Source of the DNA: Pseudomonas putida
Lineage (GTDB): Bacteria; Pseudomonadota; Gammaproteobacteria; Pseudomonadales; Pseudomonadaceae
Length of the DNA stretch: 64,000 bases
Assembly (NCBI RefSeq): GCF_022627325.1
Contig: NZ_JAETZZ010000005.1
Span: forward strand, 62,001-126,000
Reading direction: 5' to 3'
The notes beneath the pieces were generated by a model that saw nothing but the letters and a program-made list of their open reading frames with translations, made no database searches and had not been told where the DNA came from. Below, one piece after another: positions 29,382-42,274 of the stretch (within the stretch, counting starts at the first letter, position 1; every line of letters begins with the position of its first letter). The position numbers and the translations under genes are program-made.

Positions 29382-29666
29382 ATGTTCAAGGTCAACGAGT
29401 ACTTCGATGGTACCGTCAAGTCGATCGCCTTCGAAGGCACTGAAGGCCCGGCCACCGTCGGTGTCATGGCACCGGGCGAATACGAATTCGGCACCGCCAA
29501 GCGCGAAATCATGCACGTGGTTTCCGGTGCGCTGACCGTCAAGCTGCCGGGCAGCGACAACTGGGAAACCTTCAACGCTGGCGACAAGTTCAATGTGGCT
29601 GCCGACAGCAAGTTCCAGCTCAAGGTAGCGGTAGACACTGCCTACCTGTGCGAGTACCGCGACTAA
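29382..29666 (+). CDS. ppnP: Pyrimidine/purine nucleoside phosphorylase PpnP
   Basis: A 94-residue single-domain cupin of the former UPF0345/DUF1255 family, matching the family along its whole length: [57 protein letters not shown] and the C-terminal AYLCEY. Known of the family: phosphorolysis of several nucleosides to base and ribose 1-phosphate. AGGAG lies 7 nt before the ATG at 29382. Monocistronic, followed by REP repeats. Confidence 0.9.
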   Translation: MFKVNEYFDGTVKSIAFEGTEGPATVGVMAPGEYEFGTAKREIMHVVSGALTVKLPGSDNWETFNAGDKFNVAADSKFQLKVAVDTAYLCEYRD

Positions 29667-29675
29667 GCGCTGCCT

Positions 29676-29771
29676 GCACCGGCCTCATCGCCGGCAAGCC
29701 GGCTCCCACAGGTACCACGCTGCTCTCAAGCCCAGCGCAAACCCAGTGGGCCAGCTTGCCGGCGATGGTGG
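29676..29771. repeat. REP pair (BIME-like) between ppnP and the hydrolase gene
   Basis: A REP sequence (CTCATCGCCGGCAAGCCGGC then TCCCACAGG, 29684-29712) faces an inverted, diverged copy (GTGGGCCAGCTTGCCGGCGAT, 29746-29766). Both lie between convergent genes. This is the P. putida-type intergenic repeat also seen at 37301-37405 and 52451-52486. Confidence 0.75.
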
Positions 29772-29776
29772 CAACG

Positions 29777-30469
29777 CTATCGCAACAGAAACTCCGCAAC
29801 CTGCTCAGCCGCCGCCTGCAAATGCTGCTCATGGCTGAACCCCGAGGCTTTCAGCGGCTTCAGGTCATGGTCGCCTGCCGCCAGCCAGCTGACCTTGATC
29901 GACGGTGACAGCGCATACCCCTGCACCGCCTCACGATTACCCAGCGCATCCCGCTCGCCCTGCACGATCAACGTCGGCGTCTGCAAGCCCGCCAAATGCT
30001 CGACCCTCGGTTTTTCCGGTTTGCCCACGGCATAGAACGGATAACCCAGGCACACCAGCGCGTCAGCACCCAACTCGTCAGCCAGCAGGCTGGCCATGCG
30101 CCCGCCCATTGACTTGCCGCCAATCGCCAGCTTGCCCGTGACCAAAGGTCGCACCTGCCGGTACACCTCGCGCCAGCATTCGAGCAGCACCTTCTGTGGA
30201 TTGGGTGGCCGCTTGCCACCCCCTGCCCTGCGCTCGGCCATGTAGGGGAACTCGAAGCGAACCACCCCGACGCCAAGCGCCGCCAGCCTTTGCGCCATTT
30301 CGTCCATGAACCCGCTGTCCATTGGCGCGCCAGCGCCATGGGCCAGGATCAGGCACGCCGCCGCACTGCCATCTTGCAGCGTGTGCGGCGGATTGCAGTG
30401 CAAGCCTGGGACATTTCCGATCTTCGCCCATTGATCCCCGTCAATACCGGCACGTTGCCCATTAATCAT
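29777..30469 (-). CDS. Alpha/beta-fold hydrolase (KANL3/Tex30-like family)
   Basis: A 230-residue hydrolase with nucleophile elbow GKSMGG (S120), an N-terminal ILAHGAGAPMDS oxyanion loop, FEFPYMAERR, then TLIVQGERDALG (acid Asp region) and a late AAGDHDLKP (His). This order matches the dienelactone-hydrolase-like KANL3/Tex30 family, whose substrates are mostly unknown. Start 30469 was chosen because the earlier in-frame codons overlap the divergent ccoN start. The first codons of this gene contain the Anr box of the first cbb3 operon. Confidence 0.78.
   Translation of the reverse strand: MINGQRAGIDGDQWAKIGNVPGLHCNPPHTLQDGSAAACLILAHGAGAPMDSGFMDEMAQRLAALGVGVVRFEFPYMAERRAGGGKRPPNPQKVLLECWREVYRQVRPLVTGKLAIGGKSMGGRMASLLADELGADALVCLGYPFYAVGKPEKPRVEHLAGLQTPTLIVQGERDALGNREAVQGYALSPSIKVSWLAAGDHDLKPLKASGFSHEQHLQAAAEQVAEFLLR
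30431..30444 (+). promoter_or_regulatory. Anr/FNR box upstream of first cbb3 operon
   Basis: TTGATCCCCGTCAA matches TTGAT-N4-RTCAA. It lies inside the first codons of the divergent hydrolase gene, 75 nt before the ccoN start. If used as a class II site (centred near -41) transcription would start near 30479. Oxygen-limited activation by the Anr encoded at 44627 is inferred. Confidence 0.7.
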
Positions 30470-30518
30470 GCTTGCCTCGCTGTAAAGCCTGCCAATAACC
30501 GTGGATGGGAACCCATAC

Positions 30519-31943
<1,425 letters not shown>

Positions 31944-31956
31944 GGAGACTTGCCTG

Positions 31957-32565
31957 ATGAAACATGAAGTCATCGAGAAAAACGTTGGCCTGCTGGCCCT
32001 GTTGATGGTGTTCGCCGTCAGCATCGGCGGCCTGACCCAAATCGTCCCGCTGTTCTTCCAGGACGTCACCAACAAGCCGGTCGAAGGCATGAAGCCTTAC
32101 ACCGCGCTGCAGCTTGAAGGCCGCGACATCTACATCCGCGAAGGTTGCGTGGGCTGCCACTCACAGATGATCCGCCCATTCCGCGCCGAGACCGAGCGCT
32201 ACGGCCACTACTCGGTCGCGGGTGAAAGCGTGTGGGACCACCCGTTCCTGTGGGGCTCCAAACGCACCGGCCCGGACCTGGCCCGGGTCGGTGGGCGCTA
32301 CTCCGACGACTGGCACCGCGCGCACCTGTACAACCCGCGCAACGTGGTACCGGAGTCGAAGATGCCGTCCTACCCATGGCTGGTCGGCCAGCAGGTCGAC
32401 AACAGCCACACCGACACCAAGATGCGCACCCTGCGCACGCTGGGGGTGCCGTACACCGACCAGGACATTGCCGGTGCGCGTGATGCGGTCAAGGGCAAGA
32501 CCGAGATGGACGCCCTGGTCGCCTACCTGCAGGTGCTCGGCACCGCGATCAAGAACAAGAGGTAA
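31957..32565 (+). CDS. ccoO: cbb3 oxidase subunit II (monoheme cytochrome c), first copy
   Basis: A 202-residue membrane-anchored cytochrome c relaying electrons to CcoN. One N-terminal membrane helix (about residues 10-33), heme site CVGCH (C64, C67, H68) in [17 protein letters not shown], and distal Met in [15 protein letters not shown] lies at the end of the 13-nt spacer after ccoN. It differs from the second copy mainly in the loop before MRTLRTLG. Confidence 0.95.
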   Translation: MKHEVIEKNVGLLALLMVFAVSIGGLTQIVPLFFQDVTNKPVEGMKPYTALQLEGRDIYIREGCVGCHSQMIRPFRAETERYGHYSVAGESVWDHPFLWGSKRTGPDLARVGGRYSDDWHRAHLYNPRNVVPESKMPSYPWLVGQQVDNSHTDTKMRTLRTLGVPYTDQDIAGARDAVKGKTEMDALVAYLQVLGTAIKNKR

Positions 32566-32570
32566 GAGCG

Positions 32571-32762
32571 ATGGAAATGGATATCGGCATGATCCGTGGC
32601 GTGGGCACCCTGGTGGTGATGATTGCCTTCATCGGCCTGTCGCTGTGGGTTTTCAACCGCCGCCGCGACCATGATTTCGCCGAAGCGCGCCTGCTGCCCT
32701 TCGTCGACGACCGCCTGCCCCCTGCCGGGCAGGACACTGGCATGAGGAGTAATCCCCAATGA
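32571..32762 (+). CDS. ccoQ: cbb3 oxidase subunit CcoQ, first copy
   Basis: A 63-residue single-helix protein (hydrophobic residues about 10-28, then FNRRRDHDF) that stabilises cbb3 complexes in studied species. It starts 5 nt after ccoO, and its stop overlaps the ccoP start (ATGA). Confidence 0.88.
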   Translation: MEMDIGMIRGVGTLVVMIAFIGLSLWVFNRRRDHDFAEARLLPFVDDRLPPAGQDTGMRSNPQ

Positions 32763-33700
32763 CTACCTTCTGGAGTACGTACATCTGCGTACTGACCATC
32801 GGCAGCCTGATCGGCCTGACCTGGCTGCTGCTGTCGACCCGCAAGGGCCAGAGCAGCAACACCACCGACCAGACCATGGGGCACAGCTTCGACGGCATCG
32901 AGGAGTACGACAATCCGCTGCCCAAGTGGTGGTTCTGGTTGTTCGTCGGCACCCTGGTGTTCGCCGTTGGCTACCTGATTCTCTACCCAGGCCTGGGCAA
33001 CTGGAAGGGCGTTCTGCCCGGCTACGAGAACGGTTGGACCGGCGCGAACGAATGGCAGAAAGAAATGGACAAGGCCGACGCCCGGTTTGGCCCGATCTTC
33101 GCCAAGTACGCCGCCATGCCGGTCGAGGAAGTGGCCAAGGACCCGCAGGCCTTGAAGATGGGCGGCCGCCTGTTCGCCTCCAACTGCTCGGTGTGCCACG
33201 GCTCGGATGCCAAAGGCGCCTATGGTTTTCCCAACCTGACCGACAACGACTGGCGCTGGGGTGGCGAGCCCGACACCATCAAGGCGTCGATCATGAATGG
33301 ACGCCACGGCGTGATGCCGGCCTGGGCTGAGGTGATCGGCGAACAGGGCGTGGCGGATGTAGCCGCCTACGTGCTGACGAACCTCGATGGCCGCAGCCTG
33401 CCGGAAGGGGCCAAGGCTGATGTGGCCAGGGGCAAGGAGATCTTCGCCGGCAACTGCGTGGCCTGCCACGGGCCCGAGGGCAATGGCACCCCGGCCATGG
33501 GCGCGCCAAACTTGAACCATCCGCAGGCGTTCATCTACGGTTCGAGCTTTGCCCAGCTGCAGCAGACCATTCGCTATGGCCGCCAAGGGCAGATGCCCGC
33601 CCAGGCGGAAATTCAGGGCAATGACAAGGTGCATCTGCTGGCCGCTTATGTGTACAGCCTTTCACAGGGTGGTATGACTGAAACCGTGACTGCCAAGTAA
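32759..33700 (+). CDS. ccoP: cbb3 oxidase subunit III (diheme cytochrome c), first copy
   Basis: A 313-residue membrane-bound diheme cytochrome c, the electron entry point of the oxidase. It has an N-terminal helix (about 8-25), a second one in the conserved [14 protein letters not shown] block (about 58-78), and two heme sites, CSVCH near residue 143 and CVACH near 233. A terminator-like hairpin follows. Compared with the second copy it lacks about 13 residues in the loop after WKGVLPGY. Confidence 0.95.
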   Translation: MTTFWSTYICVLTIGSLIGLTWLLLSTRKGQSSNTTDQTMGHSFDGIEEYDNPLPKWWFWLFVGTLVFAVGYLILYPGLGNWKGVLPGYENGWTGANEWQKEMDKADARFGPIFAKYAAMPVEEVAKDPQALKMGGRLFASNCSVCHGSDAKGAYGFPNLTDNDWRWGGEPDTIKASIMNGRHGVMPAWAEVIGEQGVADVAAYVLTNLDGRSLPEGAKADVARGKEIFAGNCVACHGPEGNGTPAMGAPNLNHPQAFIYGSSFAQLQQTIRYGRQGQMPAQAEIQGNDKVHLLAAYVYSLSQGGMTETVTAK

Positions 33701-33705
33701 CACCC

Positions 33706-33728
33706 CCGGGGCCGCCAAGCGGCCCCGG
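33706..33728 (+). terminator. Hairpin terminator after first ccoNOQP
   Basis: A perfect 10-bp stem (CCGGGGCCGC / GCGGCCCCGG) with a CAA loop starts 5 nt after the ccoP stop. It is strong but lacks a long T-run. Confidence 0.65.
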
Positions 33729-34067
33729 CATTCCCCGCCCCGCGCCCGCCTTGCACCCCCTCCGAACAGAACTAAGCTTGTTGGCACAGTTGCCTTCGCT
33801 GTCGATCCAGCGCAGCAGACGCGGTGCATCGCCTGACACCGCCCGCAAAAAAAGCTTGACCGATCGATCAGAAAAAGGCGAAAAACGGTACACATTACAA
33901 ATATTTATTTGTGTACAATCGCCCAGACCCTACTGCCGCGGGACACCGGCAAAAGGGCCCGGACACGGGTCGGCGCAGGGCTCCTTGCGTTGCCATAACC
34001 CTGGCGGTTATCGATACTGGCGCCGATTTTTCAACCAACAAGAACACCAAAACCGTGGAACCTTAGA
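33729..34067 (+). promoter_or_regulatory. Promoter region of second cbb3 operon with perfect palindrome
   Basis: This 340-nt gap has no gene. ACAAATA-TT-TATTTGT (33897-33912) is a perfect 7-2-7 palindrome, nested in a second one, GTACACA-N15-TGTGTAC (33888-33916). A -10-like TACAAT (33914-33919) overlaps its right edge. I find no good TTGAT-N4-ATCAA here; TTGACCGATCGATCAG at 33856-33871 is only loosely similar. So this operon seems controlled differently from the first. The leader to ccoN would be about 140 nt. Confidence 0.55.
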
Positions 34068-35509
<1,442 letters not shown>

Positions 35510-35510
<1 letters not shown>

Positions 35511-36118
35511 TGAAGCATGAAGCTGTCGAGAAGAACATCGGCCTGCTGGCCTTCTTCATGGTCATCGCCGTGAGCGTCGGTGGCCTCACCCAGATCGTCC
35601 CGCTGTTCTTCCAGGACGTCACCAACAAACCCGTCGAAGGCATGAAGCCGCGCACCGCGCTGGAAGTCGAAGGCCGCGACATCTACATCCGCGAAGGTTG
35701 CGTAGGCTGCCACTCGCAGATGATCCGCCCGTTCCGCGCCGAAACCGAGCGCTACGGCCACTACTCGGTGGCGGGTGAAAGCGTGTGGGACCACCCGTTC
35801 CTGTGGGGCTCCAAGCGCACTGGCCCGGACCTGGCCCGCGTCGGTGGGCGCTACTCCGATGACTGGCACCGCGCACACCTGTACAACCCGCGCAACGTAG
35901 TGCCGGAGTCGAAAATGCCGGCCTACCCGTGGCTGGTGGAGAACACGCTCGACGGCAAAGACACCGCGAAGAAGCTGGAAGTGCTGCGTACCCTTGGCAC
36001 GCCGTACACCGATGCCGACATCGCCGGGGCCCGCGACGCGGTCAAGGGCAAGACCGAAATGGACGCACTGGTCGCGTACCTGCAGGGTCTTGGCACCATC
36101 ATCAAAAGCAAACGGTGA
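35510..36118 (+). CDS. ccoO: cbb3 oxidase subunit II (monoheme cytochrome c), second copy
   Basis: A 202-residue paralogue of the first CcoO, with the same N-terminal helix and heme site ([14 protein letters not shown]). The region after PAYPWL ([20 protein letters not shown]) replaces [20 protein letters not shown], the main divergent stretch. Translationally coupled to ccoN by a 1-nt overlap. Confidence 0.95.
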
Positions 36119-36123
36119 CGCTG

Positions 36124-36321
36124 ATGGATATCGGGATGATTCGCGGCCTGGGCACCGTCGTGGTGATGGTGGCCTTCGTGGGCCTGGCGCTGTGGGTATT
36201 CAACCCACGGCGCAAGCAGGAATTCGACGAGGCGACCCAACTGCCGTTCGCCGATGACCCCGAGGCCAAAACGCACGTCGAGCAAGCGCAAGCAAACGCT
36301 TCTGGGAGCAAACAACAATGA
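36124..36321 (+). CDS. ccoQ: cbb3 oxidase subunit CcoQ, second copy
   Basis: A 65-residue single-helix subunit ([18 protein letters not shown] at the N-terminus), related to the first copy; the tail differs and is rich in Ala/Gln. It starts at ATG 36124, 5 nt after ccoO, and overlaps the ccoP start by 4 nt. Longer in-frame starts fall inside ccoO and were rejected. Confidence 0.87.
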   Translation: MDIGMIRGLGTVVVMVAFVGLALWVFNPRRKQEFDEATQLPFADDPEAKTHVEQAQANASGSKQQ

Positions 36322-37298
36322 CAACCTTCTGGAGTCTGTACGTCACCGTCCTGACCCTGGGCACCATCTTCGCGTTGACCTGGCTGCTGCTGTCGACCCG
36401 CAAGGGCCAGCGCGAAGAGGTCACCGACGAAACCGTCGGGCATGCCTTCGATGGCATCGAGGAATACGACAACCCGCTGCCCAAATGGTGGTTCTGGCTG
36501 TTCGTCGGCACCATCATCTTTGCCCTCGGCTACCTGGTGCTGTACCCGGGCCTGGGCAACTGGAAAGGCGTGCTGCCAGGGTATTCGTACCTGGATAACG
36601 ACAAGCAGACCGAGTTCACCAACGGTCAGCCCGGCTGGACCGGCGTGCATGAGTGGGAGAAGGAAATGGCCAAGGCCGATGCCCGCTTCGGGCCGATCTT
36701 CGCCAAGTACGCGGCCATGCCTATCGAGGAAGTGGCCAAGCAGCCGCAGGCACTGAAGATGGGTGCGCGACTGTTCGCTTCCAACTGCTCGGTGTGCCAC
36801 GGCTCCGACGCCAAGGGCGCCTATGGCTTCCCCAACCTCACCGACAACGACTGGCGTTGGGGTGGCGAGCCGGAGACCATCAAGGCCACCATCATGGGCG
36901 GCCGCCATGGCGTGATGCCGGCATGGGCGCAAGTGATTGGCGAGCAAGGTGTGGCCGACGTTTCAGCCTTCGTGATCAGCAAGCTCGATGGCCGCAGCCT
37001 GCCCGAGGGGGCCAAGGCCGATGTCGAGAACGGGCAGAAGATCTTCGCCGCCAATTGCGTGGCGTGCCATGGCCCTGAAGGCAAGGGCACACCCGCCATG
37101 GGCGCGCCGAACCTGACCCACCCGCAGGCATTCATCTACGGTTCGAGCTTCGCTCAATTGCAACAGACCATCCGTTATGGCCGCCAGGGCCAGATGCCGG
37201 CGCAGGAGCAACTGCAGGGCAATGACAAAGTGCACCTGCTGGCGGCTTATGTGTACAGCCTGTCGCATCAAGGGCAGGAGCCTGAAAAGGCCGAGTGA
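36318..37298 (+). CDS. ccoP: cbb3 oxidase subunit III (diheme cytochrome c), second copy
   Basis: A 326-residue diheme CcoP with the same two helices and two CxxCH sites (CSVCH near residue 156, CVACH near 246). An insertion of about 13 residues ([16 protein letters not shown] region) follows WKGVLPGYS, absent from the first copy. Last gene of the second ccoNOQP. Confidence 0.95.
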   Translation: MTTFWSLYVTVLTLGTIFALTWLLLSTRKGQREEVTDETVGHAFDGIEEYDNPLPKWWFWLFVGTIIFALGYLVLYPGLGNWKGVLPGYSYLDNDKQTEFTNGQPGWTGVHEWEKEMAKADARFGPIFAKYAAMPIEEVAKQPQALKMGARLFASNCSVCHGSDAKGAYGFPNLTDNDWRWGGEPETIKATIMGGRHGVMPAWAQVIGEQGVADVSAFVISKLDGRSLPEGAKADVENGQKIFAANCVACHGPEGKGTPAMGAPNLTHPQAFIYGSSFAQLQQTIRYGRQGQMPAQEQLQGNDKVHLLAAYVYSLSHQGQEPEKAE

Positions 37299-37300
37299 GG

Positions 37301-37405
37301 CCTGCACTGGCGCTATCGCCGGCACGCCGGCTGCCACAGTCACCCCGTGAACTCAGGTTCGCTGGGGCCGCTGTGTGGGCCGGCTAGCCGGCGATAGCGC
37401 CGGTA
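37301..37405. repeat. REP pair (BIME-like) after second ccoP
   Basis: GGCGCTATCGCCGGCACGCC, GGC, then TGCCACAG (37309-37339) and an inverted copy GTGTGGGCCGGCTAGCCGGC, then GATAGCGCC (37372-37401). The rest of the gap to ccoG (37406-37602) shows no gene and no clear Anr box; it likely holds the ccoG promoter. Confidence 0.75.
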
Positions 37406-37602
37406 GATTCAGCGCCGCATGACCTGGATCAATTGACACCCGCCTTACCACGATAAACACCACGAAACCAACGCGACTAAAGGTCGCAGATCGACCCCGG
37501 CGTGCCATCAGCGGCGTATCATGGGTCGCAGCGCTAGCAGAATGCGCGAGACTGCGGCCGGCACGCACTGGCCGCGGCATTTCTCCACTGCCGTGGGACT
37601 TG

Positions 37603-39021
37603 ATGATGAGCAAGCACATTCCGGTACATGACGTCACCCCGCCTGCCAGCAAAGGGAAGGATTCCGTCGACCTCTACGCCTCTCGCGAGAAAATCTACAC
37701 CCGCGCCTTCACCGGCCTGTTCCGCAGGTTGCGGATGGTAGGCGGGGCGGCGCTGTTCATTCTGTACTTCGGCACGGTGTGGCTGAACTGGGGCGGGCAT
37801 CAGGCGGTATGGTGGAACCTGCCTGAGCGCAAGTTCTACATCTTCGGCACCACCATCTGGCCGCAAGACTTCATCCTGCTCTCGGGCATCCTGATAGTCG
37901 CCGCCTTTGGCCTGTTCTTCGTCACCGTGTACGCCGGCCGCGTGTGGTGCGGCTACACCTGCCCGCAAAGCGTGTGGACATGGATCTTCATGTGGTGCGA
38001 AAAGGTCACCGAAGGCGACCGCAACCAGCGCATGAAGCTTGACCGGGCCCCGATGAGTGCCAACAAGTTCGTGCGCAAATTCACCAAGCACAGCCTGTGG
38101 CTGCTGATCGGTTTCGTCACCGGCATGACCTTCGTCGGCTACTTCTCGCCGATTCGCGAACTGGTCATCGAATTTTTCACCGGCCAGGCCGATGGCTGGG
38201 CCTACTTCTGGGTCGGCTTCTTCACCCTGGCCACCTACGGCAACGCCGGCTGGCTGCGCGAGCAGGTGTGCGTGTACATGTGCCCCTACGCCCGCTTCCA
38301 GAGCGTGATGTTCGACAAGGACACACTGATCGTCTCCTACGACCCGCGCCGCGGCGAAACCCGCGGCCCGCGCAAGAAGGACACGGACTACAAGGCCCAG
38401 GGCCTCGGCGACTGCATCGACTGCACCATGTGCGTACAGGTCTGCCCCACCGGCATCGACATCCGCGATGGGTTGCAGATCGAGTGCATCGGCTGCGCTG
38501 CCTGCATCGACGCGTGCGACAGCATCATGGACAAGATGAACTACCCCAAGGGCCTGATCAGCTATACCACCGAGCACAACCTGTCGGGGCAGAAAACCCA
38601 CATGCTGCGCCCAAGGCTGATCGGTTACGCACTGGTGCTGGTGGTGATGATCGGCGCCTTGGCCACCGCCTTCGCCACCCGCTCGCTGGTGGGCTTCGAC
38701 GTCAGCAAGGACCGCGTGCTATACCGCGAGAACGCCCAGGGCCGGATCGAGAACGTGTACAGCCTCAAGGTCATGAACAAGGACCAGCGTGACCACGTCT
38801 ACGTGCTGGACGCCGCCGGCCTGCCTGACCTGCGGCTCGAAGGCCAGCGGGAAATCCGCGTGGCCGCCGGCGATATCGTCAGCCTGCCGGTGCAGTTGTC
38901 GGTCGCCCCCGAAAAACTGCCTTCGACCACCAACGAAATCACCTTCACCCTCAAAAGCGCCGATGACAGCGCTGCCGAGGTCCAAGCCAAGAGCCGCTTC
39001 ATCGGCCCACAGATCCGCTGA
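37603..39021 (+). CDS. ccoG: Cytochrome oxidase accessory protein CcoG (FixG/RdxA)
   Basis: A 472-residue membrane iron-sulfur protein with about five helices. Two [4Fe-4S] motifs lie near residues 268-310 (CIDCTMCVQVCP and CIGCAACIDACD), with more cysteines in the NapH-like region (RVWCGYTCPQSVW, CVYMCPYARF). The C-terminus is an Ig-like periplasmic domain. Known of the family: needed for cbb3 maturation, with CcoG able to reduce Cu(II) for CuB insertion. ATGs at 37603 and 37606 are both possible; no strong ribosome site decides. Confidence 0.93.
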   Translation: MMSKHIPVHDVTPPASKGKDSVDLYASREKIYTRAFTGLFRRLRMVGGAALFILYFGTVWLNWGGHQAVWWNLPERKFYIFGTTIWPQDFILLSGILIVAAFGLFFVTVYAGRVWCGYTCPQSVWTWIFMWCEKVTEGDRNQRMKLDRAPMSANKFVRKFTKHSLWLLIGFVTGMTFVGYFSPIRELVIEFFTGQADGWAYFWVGFFTLATYGNAGWLREQVCVYMCPYARFQSVMFDKDTLIVSYDPRRGETRGPRKKDTDYKAQGLGDCIDCTMCVQVCPTGIDIRDGLQIECIGCAACIDACDSIMDKMNYPKGLISYTTEHNLSGQKTHMLRPRLIGYALVLVVMIGALATAFATRSLVGFDVSKDRVLYRENAQGRIENVYSLKVMNKDQRDHVYVLDAAGLPDLRLEGQREIRVAAGDIVSLPVQLSVAPEKLPSTTNEITFTLKSADDSAAEVQAKSRFIGPQIR

Positions 39022-39036
39022 GAGAGAACGCGAACC

Positions 39037-39564
39037 ATGCCTGCCGCCACCGCCACCAGCCCCTGGTACAAGCACCTCTGGCCCTGGATCATTATCGGCA
39101 TCCTCACCACCTCGGTGTGCCTGAGCCTGACCATGGTCAGCATTGCCGTGAACAACCCGGACAACCTGGTCAACGACAACTACTACGAAGCCGGCAAAGG
39201 CATCAACCGCTCGCTGGACCGTGAATTGCTGGCGCACAACCTGGGTTTGCAGGCCAGCGTGCACCTGGACGAACTGACGGGCGAAGTGGACCTGCGCCTG
39301 ACCGGTAGCAGCGACCCGAAGCGCCTGGAGCTGAACCTGATTTCCCCCACCCAGCCAGAGAAGGACCGCAAGGTGCTGCTGAGCCGGGTCGAGGCGGGGC
39401 GCTATGTGGGGCAACTGGAAGACAAGGTCGACGGGCGCCGCTTCGTCGAACTGCTGGGTAGCGAAAACGGCCAGGTGTGGCGTTTGTTCGAGGAGGAAAA
39501 GGTGGCGCACGGTGTGACCTTGCAGCTGGGTGACGAAGCCATCCAGGGCGCTGAACACCTGTAG
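39037..39564 (+). CDS. ccoH: FixH-family cbb3 assembly protein CcoH
   Basis: A 175-residue single-helix protein (residues about 9-33: WPWIIIGILTTSVCLSLTMVS region) followed by a periplasmic FixH domain beginning NNPDNLVNDNYYEAGKGIN. Known of the family: stabilises the early cbb3 assembly complex. It lies 15 nt after ccoG and before the copper ATPase, the standard ccoGHIS order. Confidence 0.9.
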   Translation: MPAATATSPWYKHLWPWIIIGILTTSVCLSLTMVSIAVNNPDNLVNDNYYEAGKGINRSLDRELLAHNLGLQASVHLDELTGEVDLRLTGSSDPKRLELNLISPTQPEKDRKVLLSRVEAGRYVGQLEDKVDGRRFVELLGSENGQVWRLFEEEKVAHGVTLQLGDEAIQGAEHL

Positions 39565-39603
39565 CCACGCGCCGGCCAGCCAAATATGCAAGGCAATGAT
39601 GTG

Positions 39604-42048
39604 ATGACCCAGCCCACCCCCTGCTACCACTGCGCCCTGCCCGTCCCCACTGGCAGCCGCTTCACCGCCATGGTCCTTGGCCAGCCCCGGCAGTTCTGCT
39701 GCCCCGGCTGCCAGGCCGTGGCCGAGGCAATAGTCGCCGGTGGTTTGGAACACTACTACCAGCACCGCAGCGAAAACAGCGCCAACCCCGAGGCCCTGCC
39801 CAAGCAGTTGCAGGACGAACTGACCCTGTACGACCGTAGCGACGTGCAAAAAACCTTCGTCCACCACCAGGGCGAGCTGGCCGAAACCACCCTGCTGGTC
39901 GAAGGCATCAGCTGCGCCGCCTGCGGCTGGCTGATCGAAAAGCACTTGCGCAACCTGCCCGGGGTGGCCGACGCACGCCTTAACCTGTCCAACCACCGTT
40001 TGCTGCTCAGTTGGGAAGACCAACGCCTGCCGCTCTCGCGATTGCTGGCCGAGCTGCGCCAGATCGGCTACGCCGCCCACCCCTACCAACCCGACCAGGC
40101 CGCCGAGCAACTGGCCCGGGAAAACCGAAGTGCCCTGCGCAGGCTGGGCGTGGCCGGGCTGCTGTGGTTCCAGGCAATGATGGCCACCATGGCCACCTGG
40201 CCGGAATTCAACATCGACCTGTCGCCCGAGCTGCACACCATCCTGCGCTGGGTGGCGCTGTTTCTTACCATCCCGATCGTGTTCTACAGCTGCGCGCCGT
40301 TCTTCAAAGGGGCTGCCCGCGACCTGCGCACCCGCCACCTGACCATGGACGTGTCGGTATCGCTGGCCATCGCCCTGGCCTTCGGTGCCGGCATCTGGAC
40401 AGCCGTTACCGGCAGTGGCGAGCTGTATTTCGACACCGTGGGCATGTTCGCACTGTTCCTGCTCACCGGCCGCTACCTTGAACGCCGCGCCCGAGAGCGC
40501 ACGGCGGCGGCCACTGCGCAACTGGTCAACCTGCTGCCGGCCTCTTGCCTGCGCCTGGACAGCCTTGGCCGCAGCGAGCGCATCCTGCTCAGCGAACTGC
40601 ACTGCGGTGACACCGTGCAGGTGCTGCCCGGTGCGGTGATCCCGGCTGACGGGCGCATTGTCGAGGGCCGTTCCAGCGTCGACGAGTCGCTATTGACCGG
40701 TGAGTACCTGCCGCAACCGCGGCGGGTCGGCGATCGGGTCACCGGCGGCACCCTGAACGTCGAAAGCCTGCTGAACGTGGAAATCGAAGCACTCGGCCAA
40801 GCGTCGCGACTGTCGGCCATCGTCCGCCTGCTGGAACGCGCGCAGACCGAAAAGCCACGCCTGGCCCAGATTGCCGACCGTGCATCGCAGTGGTTTTTGC
40901 TGTTCACCCTGGTAGCCGCCATCGTCATCGGCCTGTGGTGGTGGCACCTGGACCCGACACGGGCGTTCTGGATTGTCCTGGCCATGCTGGTAGCCACCTG
41001 CCCCTGCGCGCTCTCGCTGGCCACCCCTACTGCACTGACCGCCGCCACCGGTACGCTGCACAAGCTCGGCCTGCTGGTCACCCGCGGTCACGTGCTCGAA
41101 GGCCTCAACCAGATCGACACGGTCATTTTCGACAAGACCGGCACGCTCACCGAGGGCCGCCTGACCCTGCGCAGCATTCGCCCGCTGGGCGCGGTGGCCG
41201 CCGACCGCTGCCTGGCGCTTGCCGCCGCCCTGGAAAACCGTTCCGAACACCCTATCGCCCGCGCCTTCGGCCGCAATGCCGAGCCCGCGGACGAGGTGCA
41301 AACGGTGCCCGGGCTGGGCCTGGAAGGGCTGGTCGGCGGGCAGCGCCTGCGCATCGGCCAGCCCACATTCGTTTGCGCCCTCAGCGGCGCGGAAATCCCG
41401 CCTGTACCGGAACCCCGCGGCCAATGGCTGCTGCTGGGCGACCGCCAAGGCCCGCTGGCCTGGTTCGGCCTGGACGATCGCCTGCGCGATGACGCCCCTG
41501 CCCTGCTGGCGGCATGCAAGGCGCGTGGCTGGCGCACCCTGCTGCTGTCGGGCGACAGCTCGCCGATGGTCGCCGAGGTGGCCGCCCAGCTGGGTATCGA
41601 CCAGGCCATTGGCGGCCTGCGCCCGGACGACAAGCTGGACCGGCTCAAGGCCCAGCAGACCGCCGGGCGCAAGGTGCTGATGCTGGGTGACGGGGTCAAC
41701 GATGTGCCGGTGCTGGCCGCCGCTGATATCAGCATTGCCATGGGCAGTGCCACCGACCTTGCCAAGACCAGCGCCGATGCCGTGCTGCTGAGCAACCGCC
41801 TGCAAGCGCTGGTACATGCCTTCGACCTGGCCCGCCGCACCCGCCGCAACATCCTTGAGAACCTGCTTTGGGCGACCCTGTATAATGGCCTCATGCTGCC
41901 GTTCGCCGCGCTCGGCTGGATCACCCCGGTATGGGCCGCTGTCGGCATGTCGGTCAGCTCGCTGATCGTGGTCCTCAATGCCCTGCGCCTGACCCGGCTG
42001 CCTGGCGTGGCGGCCAGGGCCAGCGCCCCACAACCTGCCATTGCCTGA
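39604..42048 (+). CDS. ccoI: Copper-translocating P1B-type ATPase CcoI (FixI)
   Basis: An 814-residue heavy-metal ATPase supplying copper for cbb3 assembly. In order: an N-terminal Cys-rich region ([17 protein letters not shown]), an HMA domain with GISCAACGW (about residues 100-110), eight helices, the CPC motif ([12 protein letters not shown], about 460) that selects Cu+, phosphorylation site DKTGTLTEG (about 510), and [15 protein letters not shown] (about 695). Start 39604 is preferred over ATG 39586: AAGG lies 10 nt before 39604, whereas 39586 has none. Confidence 0.93.
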   Translation: MTQPTPCYHCALPVPTGSRFTAMVLGQPRQFCCPGCQAVAEAIVAGGLEHYYQHRSENSANPEALPKQLQDELTLYDRSDVQKTFVHHQGELAETTLLVEGISCAACGWLIEKHLRNLPGVADARLNLSNHRLLLSWEDQRLPLSRLLAELRQIGYAAHPYQPDQAAEQLARENRSALRRLGVAGLLWFQAMMATMATWPEFNIDLSPELHTILRWVALFLTIPIVFYSCAPFFKGAARDLRTRHLTMDVSVSLAIALAFGAGIWTAVTGSGELYFDTVGMFALFLLTGRYLERRARERTAAATAQLVNLLPASCLRLDSLGRSERILLSELHCGDTVQVLPGAVIPADGRIVEGRSSVDESLLTGEYLPQPRRVGDRVTGGTLNVESLLNVEIEALGQASRLSAIVRLLERAQTEKPRLAQIADRASQWFLLFTLVAAIVIGLWWWHLDPTRAFWIVLAMLVATCPCALSLATPTALTAATGTLHKLGLLVTRGHVLEGLNQIDTVIFDKTGTLTEGRLTLRSIRPLGAVAADRCLALAAALENRSEHPIARAFGRNAEPADEVQTVPGLGLEGLVGGQRLRIGQPTFVCALSGAEIPPVPEPRGQWLLLGDRQGPLAWFGLDDRLRDDAPALLAACKARGWRTLLLSGDSSPMVAEVAAQLGIDQAIGGLRPDDKLDRLKAQQTAGRKVLMLGDGVNDVPVLAAADISIAMGSATDLAKTSADAVLLSNRLQALVHAFDLARRTRRNILENLLWATLYNGLMLPFAALGWITPVWAAVGMSVSSLIVVLNALRLTRLPGVAARASAPQPAIA

Positions 42049-42061
42049 TCAGGAGCCGCCC

Positions 42062-42274
42062 ATGCCAGCCCTCTATGTCATGATCCCGGCCGCCCTGCTG
42101 CTCGTTGGCGTCGCCGTGTACATCTTTTTCTGGGCGGTGGACAGCGGCCAGTACGACGACCTTGAAAGCCCTGCCCACAGCATCCTGTTCGACGACCAGG
42201 ACCCCCGCCACCAAGCTGCCGTCACCCCCGAGCCCGCCGAGCCGCAAGACAAGGACCAACCACCCCGTGCCTGA
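42062..42274 (+). CDS. ccoS: cbb3 assembly protein CcoS
   Basis: A 70-residue single-helix protein (MPALYVMIPAALLLVGVAVY, then FFWAVDSGQYDDLESPAH), matching the short CcoS/FixS family, including the conserved FxWAVxxGQFDDLxxP pattern. Needed for cofactor insertion into cbb3 oxidases. AGGAG at 42051 sets the start. The tail is Pro/Glu-rich. Its end overlaps the next gene by 8 nt. Confidence 0.9.
   Translation: MPALYVMIPAALLLVGVAVYIFFWAVDSGQYDDLESPAHSILFDDQDPRHQAAVTPEPAEPQDKDQPPRA

Noticed and set aside
33856..33871. Possible Anr box TTGACCGATCGATCAG before the second ccoN
   Set aside because: The two half-sites do not have the N4 spacing of the consensus, and the central CGATCG palindrome explains the similarity.
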